In this document: piece after piece, positions 7,305 to 14,129 of the stretch
Position numbering within the stretch: position 1 is the first letter of the stretch
How the letters are laid out: each line of letters opens with the position of its first letter
From: JANQJA01 sp040880285
Lineage (GTDB): Bacteria > Pseudomonadota > Gammaproteobacteria > Pseudomonadales > Azotimanducaceae
Length of the DNA: 16,285 bases
Direction of reading: 5' to 3'
NCBI GenBank assembly: GCA_040880285.1
Contig: JBBDIT010000062.1
Location: forward strand, 1-16,285
Translations under genes and position numbers: made by a program
Notes under the pieces: model-generated
The model's database searches: none
What the model saw: the letters and a program-made list of their open reading frames with translations, nothing else
What the model was told of the DNA's origin: nothing

Positions 7305-8580
7305 GTGTCTCCCCGATTATGGTCCAAAGGCGCGGTATTATAGAATAACCGCCTTCAGTAGTCTGCCCTGGGGCCCAGTCATTACCAGCCGTATTGCCCA
7401 ATTCCTGACCAGTTTGCTGGCCATTTCACTGTGTCTTTCGATCGGGAGCTACTATCTCGCCGAGGATGGACAAGTCAACTACTTCCCCACTTATCTGGCA
7501 GCGATTGCCTTTCTGGGCCTTTGGCCTTTTGCTTCGACCATGCGGCCGGTGGTCACCCACCCGGTCCTCATTGTCAGCGCGATCCTGCTTTTTTATCTCG
7601 CCCTCTCGCCGCTGTGGGGTCAGCAAGACATTGCCATTGCACTGAAATTCATCGGTTATGCCTTGCTGCTGCTGGCATTTGTCGCCGGGATTCCCATTGC
7701 CCATGCACGCCACGCACGGTTTCTCGATGGCTTCATTACTGTGATGATCGCGGCAAGCGTGGTTTGCGCTGCTGTCTCCATTCACTTCTTTTATAACCTC
7801 GAATTCAATCCGGGCGATGACAGGGAAAGATTGCACGGGCTGGGACGTATGGGTAATCCGGTGGTAAGCGCCTTGTCATTCAGTGTCCCTTTGATCTTTG
7901 CCCTACACCGTACCGTGATTCGCACCCGCGTACCGGAACGCGGCCTGTGGGCGCTGGCGGCTATTATCCTTGTGTATGCGCTGATTCTAACGGGGACGCG
8001 AAGTATCTGGATTGGCCTGTTTGCCGCCGCGTTGGCGGGCACCATGATCAATCATCGGTTATCAATCCGTATCCGCCTCGTGCTTGCTGCAACCTTGCTG
8101 GTGACAACCGGGCTGGCATTTCTCCTGACACTGGGATCCGGCCTGTTCGAAGAGTTGATGCGCAGGTCTACAAGTTACCGGCCGGAAATCTGGTCAGGCA
8201 TTCTTGCCGCTTTTGCCGGGGTCAACCCTTTGTTGGGCGCCGGCCTGGATGCCAGTAGTGAAGTACGCGATAGCGGTTACCTCTTCGAACACCCCCATTC
8301 GATCTATTTGGCCACGTTGTTCTACGGCGGCTATATCGGGCTGCTCATGCTGATCACGTTAATCATTACGACAGCGCGCACATTGATTCGCGCACCGTTT
8401 TCCGACTGGCGTGCACCCGCCACCATGACCCTGGCATTTGCCGTCACCACGCTGGCACTGGATGGTAATCGCGTGTTGGAAAAAATGGATTACGTCTGGG
8501 TCGTGTTCTGGTTACCGGTCGCATTTGCAGTCTGCGTAAGCACTCGCAATGTCAATGCCGCGGAGGTGTCCCAGGAATAA
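7258..8580 (+). CDS. O-antigen ligase / polymerase-like membrane protein (Wzy_C domain)
   Basis: Polytopic inner-membrane protein, up to 440 aa, about ten or more hydrophobic helices. The later half fits the Wzy_C/WaaL family: GTRSIWIGL, then a periplasmic-loop pattern with SYRPEIW and a conserved histidine in HPHSIYLA followed by GGYIGLL. It would polymerise glycan repeats or attach them to a lipid carrier on the periplasmic face. It is the only plus-strand gene in the polysaccharide locus. The start is uncertain: the first ATG (7258) lies 47 bp inside the divergent manC coding region and gives ~45 non-hydrophobic residues before helix 1; no other ATG or GTG precedes that helix, and TTG at 7414 is inside it. 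Its 3' end overlaps the convergent glycosyltransferase gene by 91 bp. Confidence 0.8.
   Translation: MTGCTVNDFDRSGSVKCLPDYGPKARYYRITAFSSLPWGPVITSRIAQFLTSLLAISLCLSIGSYYLAEDGQVNYFPTYLAAIAFLGLWPFASTMRPVVTHPVLIVSAILLFYLALSPLWGQQDIAIALKFIGYALLLLAFVAGIPIAHARHARFLDGFITVMIAASVVCAAVSIHFFYNLEFNPGDDRERLHGLGRMGNPVVSALSFSVPLIFALHRTVIRTRVPERGLWALAAIILVYALILTGTRSIWIGLFAAALAGTMINHRLSIRIRLVLAATLLVTTGLAFLLTLGSGLFEELMRRSTSYRPEIWSGILAAFAGVNPLLGAGLDASSEVRDSGYLFEHPHSIYLATLFYGGYIGLLMLITLIITTARTLIRAPFSDWRAPATMTLAFAVTTLALDGNRVLEKMDYVWVVFWLPVAFAVCVSTRNVNAAEVSQE
7337..7365 (-). promoter_or_regulatory. Probable sigma-70 promoter of manC
   Basis: On the minus strand a perfect TATAAT lies at 7342-7337. With a 17-bp spacer the -35 hexamer is CAGACT (7365-7360), a weak match sharing only GAC with TTGACA. 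Transcription would start near 7330, giving a leader of about 26 nt ahead of the TTG start with its GGGGAG. The site lies in the gap before the first gene of the manC series. Confidence 0.5.
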
Positions 8581-9602
8581 GTTGCCGCTTGTTGGCGTGC
8601 CTTTTCTCCCAGGGTCTCGCACAATACCGGGTCTGACGCCAGCGCCAATAGCGCGGTCGCGATCTCATCTACCGCATAGGGATCCACCAGCACGCCGCCC
8701 TCGCCCACCACTTCCGGGATGGAAGCAACATTACTACCGATTACCGGCGTGCCGTATTGCATGGCTTCCACTGCAGGCAAACCGAAGCCTTCGTACAGTG
8801 ACGGCATACACAGTGCGATTGCGCCCGCCAGGCGTGCGTGCAGGACCTCTTCCTCCACGTGCCCCAATACATCGACGCTGTCTCCAATTCCCAGTCGTTT
8901 TACCTCATCACTGATCGCGCCCATCCAGCCTTGCGCACCGGCAATGACCAGGCGGCAATCATCGAGCCCGCGGGCCCGTGCCTGCGCAAACGCCTCGAGC
9001 AATCGGGCCAGATTCTTGCGGGGTTCGAGCGTGCCAACGAACAGGAAGTAACGATCAGCCTGATCGGCAATGGTATTTGCCCGTGGCTCCGCCGCTTGAG
9101 GAATGGTAACGGATTTCTCGCGCACGCCCGGATACAGTCGTGCGAGATCCTGCCGGGTCGCTTCAGACACACAGATAATTGCATTCGCTTTGCGCAGTGA
9201 CGGTGGCATCAGCAGCTGTTCGACGACACGATTGGCAAGCAGCATGGTGTCAGGATAGTGGCGCCACACAAGATCATGAATCGTCACCACGGTCGTAATT
9301 TGTTTTGATAAGGACAACGGCAAGTGATGCCGCGGTGACCAGAACACATCGACCTCGTCTCTTTCGGCCCAACGGGCAAATTGCCACTGGGTGCGGAATA
9401 AACTGAGAACGCGGTTGGCCGCAGGATAAGTTCGCACCGTTACGTTGTCTGGCCCCGACAGGTCATGCAGTAATGGTCGGTCCGCGTAAAGGAACCACTC
9501 CAGCCCCTTGCGATTGACAAGCCGCTTCAAAATCGCCTGGGTATACCGACCGATGCCGAATGTCGGCACACACAGTGGTCGTGCATCTACCGCAATACGC
9601 AT
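8490..9602 (-). CDS. GT4-family glycosyltransferase (Glycos_transf_1)
   Basis: Cytoplasmic or membrane-associated retaining GT-B glycosyltransferase of 370 aa. The N-terminal domain begins MRIAVDARPL and keeps GIGRYT; the C-terminal domain carries GTLEPRKNLARLLEAF (about residues 189-204) and the sugar-nucleotide EX7E region PSLYEGFGLPAVEAMQYGTPVIGS. It resembles mannosyl- or rhamnosyl-transferases of O-antigen clusters; with ManC nearby GDP-mannose is a reasonable donor (inference). The ATG follows the stop of the upstream glycosyltransferase after 1 nt, so translation is probably coupled. The last ~16 residues (TQTANATGNQNTTQT) are a low-complexity tail lying wholly inside the overlap with the convergent O-antigen ligase gene. 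Confidence 0.92.
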   Translation of the reverse strand: MRIAVDARPLCVPTFGIGRYTQAILKRLVNRKGLEWFLYADRPLLHDLSGPDNVTVRTYPAANRVLSLFRTQWQFARWAERDEVDVFWSPRHHLPLSLSKQITTVVTIHDLVWRHYPDTMLLANRVVEQLLMPPSLRKANAIICVSEATRQDLARLYPGVREKSVTIPQAAEPRANTIADQADRYFLFVGTLEPRKNLARLLEAFAQARARGLDDCRLVIAGAQGWMGAISDEVKRLGIGDSVDVLGHVEEEVLHARLAGAIALCMPSLYEGFGLPAVEAMQYGTPVIGSNVASIPEVVGEGGVLVDPYAVDEIATALLALASDPVLCETLGEKARQQAATYSWDTSAALTLRVLTQTANATGNQNTTQT

Positions 9603-9603
9603 C

Positions 9604-10740
9604 TTAGTTACTTGTCTCCGCTACCAGCTTGCGGTACTCATCCACATATTGCGCGCCCATGGCAGTCGCAGTGAACAGGGATTCGAAGCGAGTCCGCGCG
9701 CCTTTGCCAAGTTGTTTGGCCAATTGAATGTCCTTGTGCAATTTTTCCATGGCATCGCCCAGCGCTACCGGATCTTCTGCAGGCACGATAAAGCCGGTTT
9801 CGTCTTGTTGGTTGACATGGCTGGTACCTGAACCCGTCTCGGCAGAAATCAACGGTTTGCTATACATGGCCCCCTCAAGCAGCGTGACCCCAAAGGCTTC
9901 CGCGCGCACGTGGGAGGGGAACACGACGCCACGACAAAGTTTCAACAGGGCGACCTTGACCTCGTCCGTTACTTCCCCCGCGAAGACGACATTATCCAGA
10001 CCCAGCGATTTCGCCTGTTGTTTCAATTCATGCTCCAGCGGCCCTTTGCCTGCGATCACCACCTTGAACCCACGATCCTTTGCAGCATCCAGCAAGATAT
10101 GCAGACCCTTGTAATAACGCAGCATGCCGACGAAGAAGAAAAATCCCTCACCAAACTCCGCGCGCACCTGTGACAGTTCAGCGTCAGTCACTTGCGGGTA
10201 AGACGTATCACACAGTCCAATCGGAATCACACTTACCTTTGCCGAACGCCGTTGTAAATTTGGACTGGAATCCCGGTATACCGTCGAGGTACAGACGATA
10301 CGATCCACCGAGTCCAAAAATCGCTGCATCAGCGGCGCATACAATTTCAGTAAACCTTGCTGGCGAATGATGTCGGCATGGTAAGTCAACAGGGCTGGCT
10401 TCTTGACGCGGACGAGAAAATGCATCAAGTCAGCGAATGGCCAGGGAAAGTGATAATGCACCACGTCTGCCCAGGCAACCTGGCGGCGAAACTCCGCAAG
10501 GCCGGTGAGACAAAATCCGCAAGACGCAATCTCAAAGTTCAGCTTGACTCGCACGACCGGCGTGCCGTCCACGTCCACCACCGCTGGCTCCGGATTGGGG
10601 CTTGGCGAGAACACCCGATTGGTTATGCCAAGCGCGCCGGTGCTTCGACAGATCTGGCGGATAACTTCCTGCATGCCACCCCTTGTATCCGGGATATAGG
10701 TTCGAAAGACGTGCAGGACGCGAATGGAAGAATCAGCCAA
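9604..10740 (-). CDS. GT4-family glycosyltransferase
   Basis: Second GT-B glycosyltransferase, 378 aa. The N-terminal Rossmann domain starts IRVLHVFRTYIPDTRGGMQEVI with the glycine-rich acceptor loop; LTYHADIIRQQG and IVCTSTVY follow. The donor half shows FFVGMLRYYKGLHILLDAA, VVIAGKGPLE and an EX7E-type motif EAFGVTLLEGAM. The style is close to GT4 enzymes of O-antigen clusters, but neither donor nor acceptor can be told from sequence. The ATG is immediately next to the stop of the epimerase/dehydratase gene upstream (no spacer), and the next glycosyltransferase follows 1 nt after its stop. The three genes therefore form a tight unit. Confidence 0.92.
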   Translation of the reverse strand: MADSSIRVLHVFRTYIPDTRGGMQEVIRQICRSTGALGITNRVFSPSPNPEPAVVDVDGTPVVRVKLNFEIASCGFCLTGLAEFRRQVAWADVVHYHFPWPFADLMHFLVRVKKPALLTYHADIIRQQGLLKLYAPLMQRFLDSVDRIVCTSTVYRDSSPNLQRRSAKVSVIPIGLCDTSYPQVTDAELSQVRAEFGEGFFFFVGMLRYYKGLHILLDAAKDRGFKVVIAGKGPLEHELKQQAKSLGLDNVVFAGEVTDEVKVALLKLCRGVVFPSHVRAEAFGVTLLEGAMYSKPLISAETGSGTSHVNQQDETGFIVPAEDPVALGDAMEKLHKDIQLAKQLGKGARTRFESLFTATAMGAQYVDEYRKLVAETSN

Positions 10741-12684
10741 TCAATCCTCTTTTTTCTGGAATGGCGTCACATTGGATGGCACGAGCTTGCGGTGCTCGAT
10801 GGTGAGTACCGGGTCGACTTCGGTATCGACCATTCGGTAATCCGCCACATACTCTTCAAGCATCGCTTTGACTGCCAGATAATCTACGCCTTCACAGGCC
10901 TGTATCAGGGATTCGCATAGGCGTTGGATTTCATCGAACGACAGCGAGTCTTCTTCGGCGCGCATAATTTTGGAATGGCGCGTACCCGCAAGATTCTTAC
11001 CAATCACCAGTTCCTCGTGCAATTTCTCGCCAGGACGCAAGCCAATATAACTGATCGCGATCTGGCCATGAGCTGGTGCACCAGATCCTGTGGCAATCTC
11101 CTTTCCATGCAAATGGATCATCTTTTCGGCCAGGTCCTTGATGACAACCGGCTCCCCCATGTCCAAGACGAACACGTCGCCACCTTCTGACATGGCCCCG
11201 GCCTGGATCACCAGTTCGGCCGCCTCGGATGCCGTCATAAAGAAACGAGTGGCATCCTTGTGCGTCACCTTGACCGGACCGCCGCTCACAATCTGTTGCT
11301 CAAATATTGGTACGACGGAGCCGGATGAGCGCAGCACATTACCGAATCGCACCATACAAAACCGCGTGGCCGGTATCTTTTGCGAGAAGGCTTGAATAAT
11401 CAGCTCCGCCAGACGTTTGCTCGCGCCCATCACATTGGTTGGGCGAACCGCTTTATCGGTAGATACCAGTACAAATTCTTCAACGCCGGCAGCCTCAGCT
11501 GCATTGGCCGCGTTCCAGGTACCAACCACATTGTTGCGCACGCCTTCGATCACATTACGTTCAACCATGTGCACGTGTTTATAAGCGGCCGCGTGGTATA
11601 CCGTCTGTACTTCAAAGTCCCGCATCACCATTTCCAGATGGCCCTGGTTGAGTACAGAACCGAGAAGGACAATGAGTTTTGTGTCTTCGCCCACCTGATC
11701 TTCGAGCTCGGCTTCAATGTTGTAAAGCGCAAACTCCGAGTTGTCGAACAGCACCAGTCGGCGCGGTCCCAATGCCAGGATCTTGCGAGATAACTCAGAA
11801 CCAATCGTGCCGCCAGCACCGGTTACCAGTACGGATTTGCCTGCAATCGAATGGTTTAGCAATTCCAGATCCGGTGGCACAATATCGCGGCCCAGCAAAT
11901 CACCGATTTCCACTTCCTTGATCTCAGTGACATTGGCCGCACCGGAGATCAGTTCAGAGAAGGATGGCACCGTACGGATGTGGACTGGCAATTCCGACAG
12001 CTTCTCCAGGATTCGCTTACGCTGCTTTGGTGTTGCCGATGGCACTGCCAGCAGAATTTGTTTGATATTAAAGTCACTGACCAATCGATCAACATGCTCG
12101 CTGTCGTAGACCCGAACACCGTGGATTATATTTTTTCGCAGGTTTCGGTCATCGTCGATAAAGGCGACTGGCATGTAGCGGTTGTCATTTAAGAGTGCAA
12201 TCGCCAGTTGTGCGCCGGTTTCGCCGGCGCCATAAATCGCGACAGGTTCGCGGGTCAGGTAATTATTGCGAAAACCATAAAAGTAAGTGCGCACGGCAAT
12301 GCGGCTACCACCTACCAGCATGATGGAAATAAACCAGAAGATGACTGGCGCTGATCGCGGGAAGCTGTAAGACGCTGTCACGTAGGCAATCAGGGAGACA
12401 ATGATTGCCGACGCGGTGACACTCTGGACCACCGGTATCATTGAGCTGGGTCCGATATAACGAACCACAGCGCGATACAGTCCGGTTTTTCTCAGGCCGA
12501 ATACACCAACCGCAGATGCGACAGGGAATAGCCACCAAAATTCTGTGACGTCCCGGTACAGGTCACCGTACCGCAGCACGACCGCCGCCCAGAGGCCCAC
12601 GGACAACAAAATCGCGTCGGTGATCATCATGATGACGCGTTTGGATTGTTCTGACAGTCGAATGTGGTCGTTATTATTCTTCAT
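10741..12684 (-). CDS. Membrane-anchored nucleotide-sugar 4,6-dehydratase/epimerase (CapD/WbpM/FlaA1 family)
   Basis: Large-form SDR enzyme of 647 aa that acts on UDP-HexNAc to make 4-keto-6-deoxy sugars (family knowledge). An N-terminal block with about four transmembrane helices (residues ~15-125) precedes a CoA-binding-like Rossmann domain (AIYGAGETGAQL) and the catalytic SDR domain with VTGAGGTIGSEL. The active-site stretch is STDKAVRPTNVMGASKR, where Met replaces the usual SDR tyrosine, as in WbpM-type SMK triads. RFGNVLRSSGSVVP and GLRPGEKLHEE complete the family pattern. The start ATG overlaps by 11 bp the stop of the WecA-type remnant upstream, the arrangement expected of a wbpL-wbpM pair. 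Two glycosyltransferases follow directly. Confidence 0.95.
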   Translation of the reverse strand: MKNNNDHIRLSEQSKRVIMMITDAILLSVGLWAAVVLRYGDLYRDVTEFWWLFPVASAVGVFGLRKTGLYRAVVRYIGPSSMIPVVQSVTASAIIVSLIAYVTASYSFPRSAPVIFWFISIMLVGGSRIAVRTYFYGFRNNYLTREPVAIYGAGETGAQLAIALLNDNRYMPVAFIDDDRNLRKNIIHGVRVYDSEHVDRLVSDFNIKQILLAVPSATPKQRKRILEKLSELPVHIRTVPSFSELISGAANVTEIKEVEIGDLLGRDIVPPDLELLNHSIAGKSVLVTGAGGTIGSELSRKILALGPRRLVLFDNSEFALYNIEAELEDQVGEDTKLIVLLGSVLNQGHLEMVMRDFEVQTVYHAAAYKHVHMVERNVIEGVRNNVVGTWNAANAAEAAGVEEFVLVSTDKAVRPTNVMGASKRLAELIIQAFSQKIPATRFCMVRFGNVLRSSGSVVPIFEQQIVSGGPVKVTHKDATRFFMTASEAAELVIQAGAMSEGGDVFVLDMGEPVVIKDLAEKMIHLHGKEIATGSGAPAHGQIAISYIGLRPGEKLHEELVIGKNLAGTRHSKIMRAEEDSLSFDEIQRLCESLIQACEGVDYLAVKAMLEEYVADYRMVDTEVDPVLTIEHRKLVPSNVTPFQKKED

Positions 12685-12960
12685 TTCTTAGCAGGCTGAT
12701 TCCTGGATGTAATGACCCGGCACCACACAAGAACTGGCAGAGGATGAGCGGGATGCTGGCCAATAGTAGCAGAATCGCCGCCATTTCCGGAAAGGCCTGC
12801 GCCAAAAGGCCCAGAAGATAAAGCCAGATGACATTGACCACCAGCAAGACGATCAGGAAGGTCAGTACGAATGAGACACCGGCGCCTCTGGGTACAGGTT
12901 TGTCGTGGGCGCTGCGGTGATTGGGGTAATCCAGCCAGTGCGCAATTGGCTGTCATGACT
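12674..12960 (-). pseudogene. Internally deleted WecA/WbpL-type undecaprenyl-P sugar-1-P transferase (copy A)
   Basis: The minus strand between 12958 and 12674 reads HWLDYPNHRSAHDKPVPRG, AGVSFVLTFLIVLLV, VNVIWLYLLGLLAQAFPE, then MAAILLLLASIPLILCQFLC and GAGSLHPGISLLRNEE before a TAA at 12674-12676. The first part is the N-terminal signature of the WecA/MraY-like family (DxPNxRSSHxxPTPRGGG); the second resembles the last transmembrane helix pair of WbpL-type members. About 200-plus central residues are missing, with the join near 12838, and an in-frame TGA precedes QPIAHW so the true N-terminus is lost. The stop overlaps capD by 11 bp, so the native operon junction survives. This gene would have started repeat-unit synthesis on undecaprenyl phosphate. 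A 91-codon open frame in another phase here is not real. Confidence 0.75.
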
Positions 12961-13045
12961 TTCAGCCTTTTGCCATAGAATACCTTCAGGCTATTTATGC
13001 ATACTGGTCGAATACCGCCCCAGCTATCGAGCTCTCTGGTGCCTG

Positions 13046-13088
13046 TTGCAACATGTAGGACTGCGTCCTATACTTCGATTTACGTAAA
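13046..13088 (+). promoter_or_regulatory. Promoter and likely operator of the toxin-antitoxin operon
   Basis: TTGCAA (13046-13051) and TATACT (13069-13074) are separated by exactly 17 bp, a good sigma-70 promoter. The spacer contains the inverted repeat TAGGAC-TGC-GTCCTA (13056-13070), and a second palindrome TTTACGTAAA (13079-13088) covers the expected start site. Both are suited to binding by the dimeric HTH antitoxin for autorepression (inference from type II TA behaviour). The leader to the toxin ATG would be about 16 nt with no strong Shine-Dalgarno. Confidence 0.6.
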
Positions 13089-13096
13089 GACATGGC

Positions 13097-13471
13097 ATGC
13101 AAATTTTCCTGAACAAGGCCTTTGGTAATTGGGCGACTAAGGAAAGGCTAACTAACAGCATGTTGCGAAACACTGTGCAGGAAATGGAACAGGGTCTGAT
13201 TGATGCAGATTTAGGTGGCCATGTATTTAAAAAGCGCATCGCGTTAGGCGGACAAGGCAAAAGTGGTGGAGTACGAACCCTCCTGGCCTACAAAGCAGGC
13301 GATAAAGCATTTTTTATCTATGGCTTTGCCAAAAACGTCCGGGCCAATATCAGGGATGACGAGTTAAAGGCGCTAAAGCTGTACGCTGCAACCTTACTGG
13401 CATACGACGACAATGCACTCGGCAAAGCGGTACAAACGAGAACTTTGATTAAGGTGTGTGACCATGAATAA
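13097..13471 (+). CDS. Type II toxin, RelE/HigB-like (PF06296-type)
   Basis: 124-aa basic protein. It fits the RelE/HigB-like mRNA interferase group: LNKAFGNWATKERLT at the start, the hallmark EMEQGLIDADLGGHVFKKRIA in the middle, GQGKSGGVRTLLAYK and FFIYGFAKNVRANI near the end. Such toxins cut mRNA on the ribosome. The toxin gene precedes the antitoxin gene, as is normal for higBA-type operons. Its stop overlaps the antitoxin start (ATGAATAA), pointing to coupled translation. The module sits between two direct copies of a WecA-type gene fragment and has its own promoter, so it is probably a recent arrival relative to the polysaccharide genes. The exact catalytic residues were not assigned. 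Confidence 0.9.
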   Translation: MQIFLNKAFGNWATKERLTNSMLRNTVQEMEQGLIDADLGGHVFKKRIALGGQGKSGGVRTLLAYKAGDKAFFIYGFAKNVRANIRDDELKALKLYAATLLAYDDNALGKAVQTRTLIKVCDHE

Positions 13472-13769
13472 ATCCATCCTTGACGTCGTGCATGAAAGCG
13501 CCAAAGACCTGCACAACGCAGGCGTTATGGACGACGTCACCCTGAGAGAGTTCGATGCCCTGTGCCTGCCGCCGGTAAAACAATATACCCCCGTGCAAAT
13601 CAAACGCATTCGCCGAAAGACCCGTGCCAGTCAGGGCGTGTTCGCTGCTTACCTCAACACCAGCAAATCTACCGTGCAAAAATGGGAACAAGGAGCCAAA
13701 ACACCCAACGGCCCCTCATTGAAATTACTGAACCTCGTTGACCGCAAAGGACTTGAAGCCCTGACTTAA
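13464..13769 (+). CDS. HTH antitoxin, NadS/HigA-like
   Basis: 101-aa XRE-type DNA-binding antitoxin that should neutralise the preceding toxin and repress the operon. The N-terminal part (ILDVVHESAKDLHNAGVMDD) and REFDALCLPPVKQYTPVQI are typical of NadS-like antitoxins; the helix-turn-helix covers residues ~48-85 (RRKTRASQGVFAAYLNTSKS, then TVQKWEQG), ending PSLKLLNLVDRKGLEAL. I prefer ATG 13464, which has AAGG nine bases upstream, over the in-frame GTG at 13458. The gene ends 12 bp before the second WecA-type fragment begins. Confidence 0.9.
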   Translation: MNKSILDVVHESAKDLHNAGVMDDVTLREFDALCLPPVKQYTPVQIKRIRRKTRASQGVFAAYLNTSKSTVQKWEQGAKTPNGPSLKLLNLVDRKGLEALT

Positions 13770-13781
13770 TCGCATCGCGGT

Positions 13782-14040
13782 CATTCAGTACCAGCAAAAC
13801 GATCAGGAAAGTCAGCACGAACGAGACTCCGGCGCCTCTGGGTACAGGTTTGTCATGGGCGCTGCGATGATTGGGGGATTATAGGCGAATGCTTGAGGGG
13901 GGTTCGAGGGTGGCTATAGCCATGGGTCCCGGATCAAGAACGTCAACCCGGCCGGAGAGCCGGGGTCCGGGACGACGGCGGTGGCGCTCCGGTCGAGGTG
14001 ACCGTGGCGCTCCACCAATGCGCAATTGGCTGTCATGACT
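13782..14040 (-). pseudogene. Second WecA/WbpL-type N-terminal fragment (copy B), interrupted by a palindromic insert
   Basis: This fills the 360-bp gap between the antitoxin and the Rpn-type gene. On the minus strand 13876-13782 reads PNHRSAHDKPVPRGAGVSFV then LTFLIVLLVLN, aligning with copy A (12832-12926) at 85 of 95 bases. A separate piece at 14015-14040 (QPIAHW frame) matches 12935-12960 with one mismatch, so the same segment is present in both places, in the same orientation. Between the two pieces, where copy A has the codons for LDY, copy B holds ~138 bp of unrelated palindrome-rich DNA. Homology stops just 12 bp downstream of the antitoxin stop, at the same codon where copy A has its deletion join. 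14041-14129 holds nothing I recognise. Confidence 0.75.
13877..14013. repeat. Palindrome-rich insert within copy B (MITE/REP-like)
   Basis: About 137 bp replaces the three codons between HW and PNH of the WecA-type fragment. It contains the 12-bp palindrome TGGCTATAGCCA (13911-13922), a nested structure with outer arms GTCCCGGA (13926-13933) and TCCGGGAC (13966-13973) around an inner hairpin CCCGGC-6 nt-GCCGGG (13947-13964), and a direct repeat GTGGCGCTCC (13981-13990, 14004-14013) bracketing the small hairpin GGTC-GAGGT-GACC. It has no coding potential. The pattern suggests a short non-autonomous or REP-like interspersed element. Identity to a known family cannot be judged here. Confidence 0.55.
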
Positions 14041-14129
14041 ATGCTTCCTGCGTTCGGTGGTCAGGCACAAAGCGCTGCCCGGTAGCGAGGCAGCCGCGTT
14101 TGGGAGGCCGAAGGCTGAAATGGACGGTG

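Noticed and set aside
7336..7341. TATTAT as a plus-strand promoter for the O-antigen ligase gene
   Set aside because: No -35 partner at the right distance, and it would start transcription downstream of the only ATG start.
12681..12956. 91-codon minus-strand open frame overlapping the capD start by 4 bp
   Set aside because: Its residues look random, while the neighbouring frame gives the conserved WecA-type signature and hydrophobic helices. The neat overlap with capD is a by-product of that other frame.
13926..13973. Nested palindrome considered as a bidirectional terminator between antitoxin and Rpn-type gene
   Set aside because: Strong GC stems but no U-tract on either strand, and it lies within an insert; kept as a repeat element instead.
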